A stretch of 64,000 nucleotides of DNA from contig JAVBMX010000022.1 of assembly GCA_031551885.1 (NCBI GenBank), forward strand, positions 1 to 64,000, in the 5' to 3' direction. The position numbers and the translations under genes were made by a program. The stretch comes from Frigididesulfovibrio sp031551885 (GTDB taxonomy: Bacteria > Desulfobacterota > Desulfovibrionia > Desulfovibrionales > Desulfovibrionaceae). The notes beneath the pieces were generated by a model. The model made no database searches. It saw nothing but the letters and a program-made list of their open reading frames with translations, and had not been told where the DNA came from. Position 1 is the stretch's first letter, and the number at the start of each line of letters is the position of its first letter. Positions 57,111-64,000 of the stretch are shown here, piece after piece.

Positions 57111-59540
57111 TTACTCCCACAACGGCGGTGGGGTTTCTTCTTTCAGGCGTGCGGCCAGGTCGACGATGACCAGGTCCACGCCCGCGGTACGGTCTTCGGC
57201 ATCCAGCAGGGATATCCTATGCTTGCCGGGCAGGGGCGGGCAATACAGGGGATTGCCGGGTTCCTCTTGCGCACCCAGGTATTCGCCGTCCATGTACCAG
57301 TGCACGGGGTAGGCCACGCCGTCGGCCTTGAGGGGCAACGGCTCGGCCCGCACTCCGGGGGGCAGCAGGTACTCCGCCCCGGCCAAGGGCGAGACGATGA
57401 AGGCCGGGCGGCTCAAATCTTCGCGTACACGCCGCAGACGTTGAAAATCTTCAAGCTCGGGGGGCCAGACCACCTCCAGGCGTCCGTCGCGGAGTTTGTG
57501 CATATCACATACCATCGTACGGCGCACTGATTCAATGACATATCCCTTGCGAACAGTAGGGCAATAGGGCGAAGGCGGTTGCCCCGACAGGGCGCAGACC
57601 GGGACCAGGGCCACGTCCGGGGGCATGGGATACCACCCCTTGGCCGGATTGACGCCCGCGTTCAGGCGGCGCAGAACCCGCAGGGCGGCCGGGGCGGCCA
57701 GGGAGATGCCGAGCAGGGAGTTGTCCGGCCCGCCCGAGGCTTTGCCGAACCAGACCACCACGGTGTGCCGGGGGGTGTAGGCGGCGGTCCAGGCGTCGCG
57801 CAGACCGTAAGAGGTGCCGGTTTTGAAGGCGATGGGCGCGTTGTCCCTGGCCTGGGTCAGCTGCATGATGAAGGGCAGCCGGGCGGGATCTTTGAGGATC
57901 TCCGCGATGAGGAAGGCCCCGGCCTGACTGTAAAGCTGTCGGGCGGGCAGACCGGCGGCCAACTCGTCACGCTTGGCAAGACCGGAGGGAGGAACGGCGG
58001 CGGCCGGAAGCGGATTCGTTCCGGAAACGTCGGAGCCGGGCGCGAGCAGGGTCAGGGGGCGGTCCAGACCCAGGTTGGCCAGGGTGGTGTAGGCTCTGGC
58101 CAGTTCCAGCAGCGAGGCTTCGCCCGCGCCCAGAACCAGGGAATCGCCGTAGGCTTCGTCGTCTCGGGTCAGGAACGAGAACCCGGCTTTGCGCAGCAAA
58201 GAGAGCGAGGTCCGCAGGCCGACCATGCGCTGGACGCGCACGGCCGGGATGTTCAGGGAATCGGCCAGGGCGGTGTGGGCCGAGACCGGGCCGCGCCGAC
58301 GGCGGTCGAAATTGCGCGGAGCGTCGCCGCCCAGGCGGATGGGGGTGTCGGCCAGGAGCGAGGCCGGGATGAGCAGCCCTTTGTCCATGGCGGCGAGATA
58401 GATGAAGGGCTTGATGGTCGAGCCGGGGGAACGCGCGGCCAGGGCGCAGTCGACCCACTCCCGGCCCGCCAGTGGATCGAAACGAACGTTGCCCACATAG
58501 GCGATGATCGCGCCTTTGCGGTTGTCGACCACGATGCCGGCTGCCGTGGTGTCCGGGGCGCTGTGGGCGAGTTCTTCGCGCAGGGTGCGCTCCAGCAGAT
58601 CCTGCACGTCGCTGTTCAGGGTGCTGCGCACCGTGCCGCCCATACCGGTGGGGTCCACGCTTGAAGGCGTGACGCCGGCAGCCTGGACAGAGGGGCGGTA
58701 TGCCAGGGTTCTGTACGCCAGATCCGCGAAATGGCGGGCTTCGGAGGGCATGACCGGGCGGAAATCCGGCAGGGGTTCTTTCAGGGCCAGCTCCCGGAGT
58801 TCGGGCGGGAACCCGGTCTGCTCGGCCACTTTGGCGATGATTTGCCGGCGGCGTTTTTGGGCCGCGACGGGGTTTCTGTCCGGGCGGTAGGCGGTGGGGC
58901 CTTTGAGCAGGCCGACCAGCAGGGCGGCTTCCCCGAGGGAGAGTTCCTCGGCCCGTTTGCCGAAGTACAGACGCGAGGCCGCCTCGACCCCCCGGATGGG
59001 TCCGCCGAAGGGGGCTTGGTTCAGGTATTGCTCAAGGATTTCGTCCTTGGTCAGGGCGCGTTCCAGTTTCCAGGCCCCGAAAAATTCCAGGACCTTGGTC
59101 TCGAAAGTACGTTCCCGAGGGGTGCTCAGGCGGACCAGTTGGGTGGAGATGGTCGACGCGCCGGAAACCACGCGGCCGTGTTTGAGGTTCAGGTAGGCGG
59201 AACGGCCAAGGGCCAGGAAGTCGACCCCGCCGTGGTCGTAAAACCGTTTGTCTTCAACGGCCACCAAGACCTTGGGCAGCCATTGCCCCATCTTACTCAA
59301 GGGAATGGGGATGCACCATTCGCCTTTGGACGAAAGCCGGGCGTTGATCATCCGGCCTTTGTCGTCGAGCAGCACGGGCGAGACCGGACGGGACCGCACG
59401 GCCTCGGTCGGGTCCGGAGTGAGCAGCCAGAGCGCGACAAAAGCGATGCAGCACAAGACGAAAAATCCCGCCGTTCCAAGCAGGAGAAAACGCAGGGCGC
59501 GCCGGCGCGGCAGGTGAAAGCTGGGAATCATGGAAGACAT
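57111..59540 (-). CDS. pbpC: Penicillin-binding protein 1C
   Basis: Bifunctional class A penicillin-binding protein of the 1C type. The 809-residue protein has one membrane anchor near residues 15-40. A GT51 transglycosylase domain carries catalytic Glu in VEDKRFYDHGGVD and ASTISTQLVRL. The transpeptidase domain shows the SxxK motif in RSPGSTIKPF, SxN in LADSLNIPAV and KTGTS. A C-terminal BiPBP domain ends at EETPPPLWE. Length is near E. coli PbpC (770). ATG 59540 is chosen (ATG 59531 is possible); upstream frame is repeat A. It follows the alpha-2-macroglobulin gene, as in the yfhM-pbpC pair of enterobacteria. Confidence 0.95.
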   Translation of the reverse strand: MSSMIPSFHLPRRRALRFLLLGTAGFFVLCCIAFVALWLLTPDPTEAVRSRPVSPVLLDDKGRMINARLSSKGEWCIPIPLSKMGQWLPKVLVAVEDKRFYDHGGVDFLALGRSAYLNLKHGRVVSGASTISTQLVRLSTPRERTFETKVLEFFGAWKLERALTKDEILEQYLNQAPFGGPIRGVEAASRLYFGKRAEELSLGEAALLVGLLKGPTAYRPDRNPVAAQKRRRQIIAKVAEQTGFPPELRELALKEPLPDFRPVMPSEARHFADLAYRTLAYRPSVQAAGVTPSSVDPTGMGGTVRSTLNSDVQDLLERTLREELAHSAPDTTAAGIVVDNRKGAIIAYVGNVRFDPLAGREWVDCALAARSPGSTIKPFIYLAAMDKGLLIPASLLADTPIRLGGDAPRNFDRRRRGPVSAHTALADSLNIPAVRVQRMVGLRTSLSLLRKAGFSFLTRDDEAYGDSLVLGAGEASLLELARAYTTLANLGLDRPLTLLAPGSDVSGTNPLPAAAVPPSGLAKRDELAAGLPARQLYSQAGAFLIAEILKDPARLPFIMQLTQARDNAPIAFKTGTSYGLRDAWTAAYTPRHTVVVWFGKASGGPDNSLLGISLAAPAALRVLRRLNAGVNPAKGWYPMPPDVALVPVCALSGQPPSPYCPTVRKGYVIESVRRTMVCDMHKLRDGRLEVVWPPELEDFQRLRRVREDLSRPAFIVSPLAGAEYLLPPGVRAEPLPLKADGVAYPVHWYMDGEYLGAQEEPGNPLYCPPLPGKHRISLLDAEDRTAGVDLVIVDLAARLKEETPPPLWE

Positions 59541-59560
59541 AATTATTATGATTGTGGTTA

Positions 59561-59822
59561 TTGGGGCTCCGCCCCAAACCCCGGCAGGGGAAATGATTTC
59601 CCCTGCACCCCTCATTTCTGCCGCTGCTGTGGCGTACAGTTGCACAACGCTGGTAGGGATGAAGCTCATGCTCTTTTTAGGAGATCGCCTCTGGAGCAAG
59701 CCGCCGGATTGGGGTTCTCCTGAAACCCGACGTGCGGAATACGCCTTGCAAAAGGCGTATTCCGCAAACGTGGGGGTTCGGGGGAGGTCACCTCCCCCGA
59801 CGGGGTGTGGGGCGGAGCCCCA
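59561..59822. repeat. Family A repeat array split by unrelated sequence
   Basis: TTGGGGCTCCGCCCCAA and CAGGGGAAATGATTTCCCCTG start the array. About 110 bases of non-repeat sequence follow. A central palindrome TGCGGAATACGCCTT-GCAA-AAGGCGTATTCCGCA (59733-59766, perfect 15-bp arms), GGGGGAGGTCACCTCCCCC and TGGGGCGGAGCCCCA end it. It separates the alpha-2-macroglobulin and pbpC genes. Confidence 0.82.
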
Positions 59823-59828
59823 CCTCAC

Positions 59829-62800
59829 TTATTCAATAATCAACCTGCCGGAGGGCGCGATGTCGTTGCGTTCCGGGTTGTACATGCCTTCCACGGCGGT
59901 GGGGGGAATGGTGAACGAGCCTTTGCTCACGGCCCGCATGGAGTACGAGTACTTCACCGTGCCCGCCACCTGATCGAAGAACACGAGCACGCGGTCTTCG
60001 CGCAGATCCAGGTGGATGTCGGAGCCGGACCCGCCCGAGCCGTCGCCGTCGGACTCGTCGTCTTTGGCGGCGCTTTCCAGACGGGGGTTCTCCACTTCCA
60101 TACCGCCGGGGGTGAGGTCGGAAAGGACCACGTCCGGGATGGCTGTCTGGGCGTTGATCTCAATGTTCACGGTGATCCGGTCGCCCTGCTTGAGGGAAAC
60201 CGCGCCCTTGGAGAAGTCCAGGGCCTTGCCGTCGGGACCGAGCCACTCGCGGGCCACGGCCATGCCGGTATTTTCCGGGCGCTTCGGCTCCTGCATGGGC
60301 ACGCCGCGCACGCTGTACACACAATAGGCCATGCCTTCCGTGGCGGTCACCTTGACGACGGCCGGGGTATCGCCCGCGCCGTGGGGAATCTCGGCGTCAC
60401 CGAAGACCCGGCGCTTGGAGACCGTTTCAGGCGCGGCGTCGCCGAACCGCACCTGGGCGGTGAAGTCCTGCCGGGCCGAGGTTTTCTCCAGGAAGGCGCC
60501 GACGGCCAACGAGGCCATGCCGGACTCCTGGGTGGTGTACCAGCGGTGGGCGTTGATCGAGTCGGCCAGGCGCACGGCCGTTTCCAGGGTGTGCTTGTGG
60601 CCGGGGTCGACCAGGCTCCAGACGAACAGCTCCAGGGCGATGTTGCGCACGGGGCTTTCCAGGGTGGAGTTCCACTCGTCCGTGTTGGGGGTATAGATGA
60701 GGTCTTTGGGAGTCAGGGCTTCCAGGGCTTTGGAGTTGCCGGAGGCCAGCGACTTGGCGGCGGCCAGGAACAAGCGCCCGGAGGGGTGCATCTTGCCGGT
60801 TTGCTCGCTCAAGGTCTGCAGGCGGCTCAAGGGCGCCTTGCCCGCGCGGGTCAGCACGAAGGCGGCGTAAGCCTTGGTCGTGTAAGCCTGGGCGATGCCG
60901 TCAAAGCTGTCTTCCGGGGCCCCGAGCAGATACTCGAGGTAGTCCAGGGAGCGCTTCAGGGTGTTCGGGTTCACGGCCACGCGCGACTTGGCTTCCACCA
61001 GGATATGGATCGCGTTGACGCTCAGCCAGGGCCGGGGCGTGCCGCCGCCGGGCCACATGGCAAAGCCGCCGCTCGGGGTCTGCATGGAAGAGATGCGGTC
61101 CACCAGACCCCGCAGGACAACCTTGTTGTTGGCTTCAATGGCCTGGGTGTCTTTGGTTTTGGCCAGGGCGGTCTGGAGGCTTTCCAGGGTCAGATAGGGC
61201 CAGGCGCGCGAGGTGGTCTGCTCGAGGCAGCCGTAGGGATACTCGCGCAGATACTCGAGAACGGGCAGAATGCTCAGCACGGGCGTGGCGTCCACGCTGA
61301 AGGCCAGGGAGAAACCGCCCTTCAGCCAGTCGCCGGGCAGACGGATTTCTTTTTCTTCTCCTTCCTTGAGCAGGGTCGAAACCACGGCCGAGCTGCGGGG
61401 ATACGGCGGACGCACGACCAACTCCACCCGGCGGGTGAAGCTCAGGTCTTCGCGGCCGGGCACGGTGACCACGGCCGTCACGGCGGCCACGCCGGCTTCG
61501 TTCAGGGCTTCGCCTTTGACCACGAAGTTCCGGGGTTTGGCGTCGCCCAGGGGGGCCTGGATCTTCACGTCGCCGGAGAGCTTGATCGGGCCTTCGGCCG
61601 TGACCGAGATGTCGGCCGTGCCGGAGGCCGCGCCTTCCACGCTGAAGACGTTCAAGGGAATTTCAAAGGCATCGCCGGGCGAAACCGCGCGCGGGGCGGT
61701 CACTTCCAGGGTCACGTCACGGGCGATGCGCAGGGGTTCCGCCTTGGAGGCGAAGGCCTGGGCGGAAGCACCCACGATCATCAGCCGGCCTTTGCCGGAG
61801 TACTCGGGCAGGTCAAAGACCGCTTCGGCCGTGCCGTCGGGGCCGGTAACCACCTTGGGCAGGTACGAGGTCAGGAAGACCTGCTGCGAGCTGAGGCTGC
61901 CCTGATAGTCTTCGGTGCCGTCACCGCCCGGAATAAGCGGGGCAGCGGCCGTGGTGTCGGGCTTGAGCAGCCGGTCATAGGCGTCGTAGCTCTGGCCCAC
62001 GGCCCGGCGCAGGGCCAGGAAGAAGCCTTTGGGGTCGGGCGTGGCGAAGGTGGTCAGCGAGAGAATGCCTTCGTCGATCAGGGCCACGGAAAACTCGCCC
62101 TGAACCGGGTTGCCTTTGGAGTCGACGACCTTCAGGGGAATGCGCACGCTCTGCGAGGGTGTGGCGCGTTCCGGCAGGGTCGCTTCCACTTTCAGTTCAC
62201 GAGCCGCCGTGGAAAGGCGTAGGTTCGCGGAGCCGAAGGCGCGGTGCGAGAACCAGTTCTTCTCGGCCTTTTCAACCGGGCGGTAGACCCAGGCCGTGAC
62301 CACGGCGTTGGGGCTCATCTGGGCCGTGACGGGAATTTCCACCTGCACGGAGGGGGCTTCCATGTTCACAACCCGCATGGAGAGCTGTTCCGAGCGTTCG
62401 ACGCCGAGCAGCAGGGTGCCGGCAAAGGGCGCTTTGATCGACAGCTTGGCGGTTTCGCCGGGCTCATAGCCGTTCGGCTTGTCGAAGGTCAGTTCGATTT
62501 GGTCGAGGCGGCCGGCGCCTTCGCCCGAAGGCGGCATGCCGTAGGAGCCCCAGACGTCGAAGCGCTGGGAGGCGACGATTTTGCCGTCGGCGGTCAGGCA
62601 ACGCACCAGGTAGGTGCCGTAATTGGCCGGTTTGATCGGGAATTCGGCCTTGCCGTCGGCGCTCGGCACGTCGAAGCGGGCCTCGCGGGCCTTGCGTTCG
62701 TTCCAGACATACGCGGTGCGGCCTTCACGGTACACGGTGCTCCAGTAGCCGTGCAGGCGGTACAGTTCCACGGTCACATGCCCGATTTCGGCGGGCTTTT

Positions 62801-64000
62801 CGTCCGGGGTCAGGGCCACGGCCTGGACCGTGAAGGACGTGCCGGGGTCTTTGTCGCCCGAGGGCACCTTCAGGCCGAGCATCGTGCCCTGCGGGAACCA
62901 AGTGATGGTTTCGGTCCTGGTGGTCCAGCGGCCGCCGTCTTCCTGCACACCGCCGATGAGCATGACCCGGAGCATGGAGGGGGGCAGCCAATCGGACGGG
63001 GCGGTAAAGGACACGTCGGCCTTGCCGTCGTCATCCAGTTCGCCGGTCAGGTATTTCAGGCTGGTTTGGGAGTCGGCGGAGCGATCCAGATCCTTGAAGC
63101 TCCAGCCCTCGTAGCCCTTGGGGGCGAAGTCCACCGGAGTGATCTTCCAGCCCAGTTCATAGGGGCGGTTCGCGCCCGGCGCGCCGAAGAGGTAGCGGCC
63201 GGTCAGGGCGACCTTCATGGCCTCGGCGCCGACAAGCGCGGTTTTTTCAGGCGTGACGCCCACTTCCAGGCGCGGGGGCACAAAGTCCTCGACCTGGAAG
63301 GCCACGCTCCCGAGGGGTTCCTTTTCCTTGCCGGGCACAAAGACCACGGCCGAGTAATTGCCGGTGGGGGCGGAATGCGGCAGGTCGAAGCGGAAGTCCG
63401 CCGCGCCGTATTCCGAAAGCTCGGCCGAGCCGCGGGCCGTTTCCAGGCCGCGCGAAGAGGTCACGGCGAACATTACCGGGAAAGGCGCGGGCGCGGAGTG
63501 GTCGGCTTTGCGCACAAAAGCTTTCAGGTCCACGGTCTCGCCGGGGCGGAACACCCCGCGCGGCGTGTAGACGAACGCTTCATAGCCTTTATCCAGGTAA
63601 TCGCGGGTGCCTTCGGCCGTCAGGGTCAGGCCGGTGCTTTCCTTCATGGGCAGGAAGGTGATGTCGTCGTTGATCGCGGCCGTGGCGATGTGCGGCATGA
63701 GATCTTCTTCCCAGGGGGTTTCCCGCTTGTAGAAGAAGATGCCGCCCGCGTCCGCCCGCCCCTCGCAGAGCAGTTGGTTGGAAGCGGAGTAAATCTTGAT
63801 GTTCGTGCCCGGCAGGGGTTTGCCGGTGGAAAGCCCGGCCGCGAACACCGAAATGCCCGAGGGGAAAACCCGGGCCGTCAGGCCGATGTCGGAAACGACC
63901 ACCACCCGTTCTTCGGTGCTGCTGTTGTAGTAGGCTTCCTCGCCGTTGTCGTATTCGCTTTTCTTGTAGCCTTCCAGGCGGAGGATGTAGACCCCGCGCG
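59829..64000 (-). CDS. Bacterial alpha-2-macroglobulin (YfhM-type), 5' end beyond the window
   Basis: Large periplasmic protease trap thought to protect the envelope against foreign proteases, working with PBP1C, which repairs peptidoglycan. About 1390 codons are visible and the frame is open at the right edge, so the N-terminus with signal peptide or lipobox is missing; E. coli YfhM has 1653 residues. Visible parts: macroglobulin-like domains with GLTARVFPSGISVFAAGLSTG and YTPRGVFRPGETVDLKAFVR, the bait-like region, and the thioester motif CLEQ in YPYGCLEQTTSRAW. An alpha/alpha-toroid with GGFAMWPGGGTPRPW and a C-terminal receptor-like domain follow. The thioester cysteine and glutamine are intact, so covalent trapping is expected. 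Confidence 0.94.
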   Translation of the reverse strand, partial: RGVYILRLEGYKKSEYDNGEEAYYNSSTEERVVVVSDIGLTARVFPSGISVFAAGLSTGKPLPGTNIKIYSASNQLLCEGRADAGGIFFYKRETPWEEDLMPHIATAAINDDITFLPMKESTGLTLTAEGTRDYLDKGYEAFVYTPRGVFRPGETVDLKAFVRKADHSAPAPFPVMFAVTSSRGLETARGSAELSEYGAADFRFDLPHSAPTGNYSAVVFVPGKEKEPLGSVAFQVEDFVPPRLEVGVTPEKTALVGAEAMKVALTGRYLFGAPGANRPYELGWKITPVDFAPKGYEGWSFKDLDRSADSQTSLKYLTGELDDDGKADVSFTAPSDWLPPSMLRVMLIGGVQEDGGRWTTRTETITWFPQGTMLGLKVPSGDKDPGTSFTVQAVALTPDEKPAEIGHVTVELYRLHGYWSTVYREGRTAYVWNERKAREARFDVPSADGKAEFPIKPANYGTYLVRCLTADGKIVASQRFDVWGSYGMPPSGEGAGRLDQIELTFDKPNGYEPGETAKLSIKAPFAGTLLLGVERSEQLSMRVVNMEAPSVQVEIPVTAQMSPNAVVTAWVYRPVEKAEKNWFSHRAFGSANLRLSTAARELKVEATLPERATPSQSVRIPLKVVDSKGNPVQGEFSVALIDEGILSLTTFATPDPKGFFLALRRAVGQSYDAYDRLLKPDTTAAAPLIPGGDGTEDYQGSLSSQQVFLTSYLPKVVTGPDGTAEAVFDLPEYSGKGRLMIVGASAQAFASKAEPLRIARDVTLEVTAPRAVSPGDAFEIPLNVFSVEGAASGTADISVTAEGPIKLSGDVKIQAPLGDAKPRNFVVKGEALNEAGVAAVTAVVTVPGREDLSFTRRVELVVRPPYPRSSAVVSTLLKEGEEKEIRLPGDWLKGGFSLAFSVDATPVLSILPVLEYLREYPYGCLEQTTSRAWPYLTLESLQTALAKTKDTQAIEANNKVVLRGLVDRISSMQTPSGGFAMWPGGGTPRPWLSVNAIHILVEAKSRVAVNPNTLKRSLDYLEYLLGAPEDSFDGIAQAYTTKAYAAFVLTRAGKAPLSRLQTLSEQTGKMHPSGRLFLAAAKSLASGNSKALEALTPKDLIYTPNTDEWNSTLESPVRNIALELFVWSLVDPGHKHTLETAVRLADSINAHRWYTTQESGMASLAVGAFLEKTSARQDFTAQVRFGDAAPETVSKRRVFGDAEIPHGAGDTPAVVKVTATEGMAYCVYSVRGVPMQEPKRPENTGMAVAREWLGPDGKALDFSKGAVSLKQGDRITVNIEINAQTAIPDVVLSDLTPGGMEVENPRLESAAKDDESDGDGSGGSGSDIHLDLREDRVLVFFDQVAGTVKYSYSMRAVSKGSFTIPPTAVEGMYNPERNDIAPSGRLIIE

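Noticed and set aside
59805..62222. An 805-codon plus-strand open frame opposite the alpha-2-macroglobulin gene
   Set aside because: His/Gly-rich composition is a codon-shadow effect in GC-rich DNA; the minus-strand frame has the thioester motif and clear domains.

Overview
The window reads as about 64 kb of a GC-rich, anaerobic Gram-negative chromosome, most likely a Desulfovibrionaceae-type member of the Desulfobacterota. This is inferred from a ferredoxin-dependent four-subunit 2-oxoacid oxidoreductase, ADP-heptose/LPS and nucleotide-sugar genes, ParABS with parS-like sites, Rrf2, ComFB-like, Hpt and PilZ regulators, and a B12-pathway methyltransferase. No sulfate-respiration gene is present, so the genus is not proven. 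Positions 1-137 are pure C and look like contig-end padding.

Layout: 0.15-4.5 kb manC and the 2-oxoacid:ferredoxin oxidoreductase operon (four genes overlapping by ATGA). 5.5-8.8 kb TrmN6-like methyltransferase, small conserved protein, maltose-type acetyltransferase, UDP-GlcNAc 4-epimerase. 9.6-13.5 kb lipoprotein, coaBC, unknown protein, UDP-glucuronate-type epimerase. 13.6-17.3 kb two parS-like sites, parA, an antisense zinc-ribbon gene, parB, hldA. 17.7-20.5 kb tRNA-Leu(CAA), gdhA, rlpA. 21.4-25.9 kb unknown acidic protein, APS kinase, CPA2 antiporter, exported protein. 26.4-31.8 kb murI-pdxY, PHP phosphatase, ComFB-like protein, SpoU rRNA methylase, pirin. 32-37.2 kb Hpt, Rrf2, PilZ, cobJ and a membrane ankyrin protein. 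37.5-43 kb potABCD and an amino-acid permease. 43.2-45.5 kb two exported proteins. 45.8-53.7 kb a two-pump RND operon with outer-membrane factor but no adaptor gene. 54-64 kb a secreted leucine-rich-repeat protein, DUF808 protein, PBP1C and a bacterial alpha-2-macroglobulin that runs off the right edge.

The most unusual content is between the genes. By eye I recognise at least five dispersed intergenic repeat families, called A to E here. In A, D and E, conserved linker sequences surround stems that stay (nearly) perfectly base-paired while their sequence differs from copy to copy. Family A carries serial GC hairpins around a copy-specific central palindrome (11 copies). Family D (4 copies) has a conserved core closed by a copy-specific 9-23 bp outer stem. 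Family E (3 copies) lies at or near the 3' ends of genes. Families B and C are further structured repeats, with B nested inside A and D. This covariation pattern suggests structured RNA elements, or palindromes renewed by template switching, and is the strongest lead in the window.
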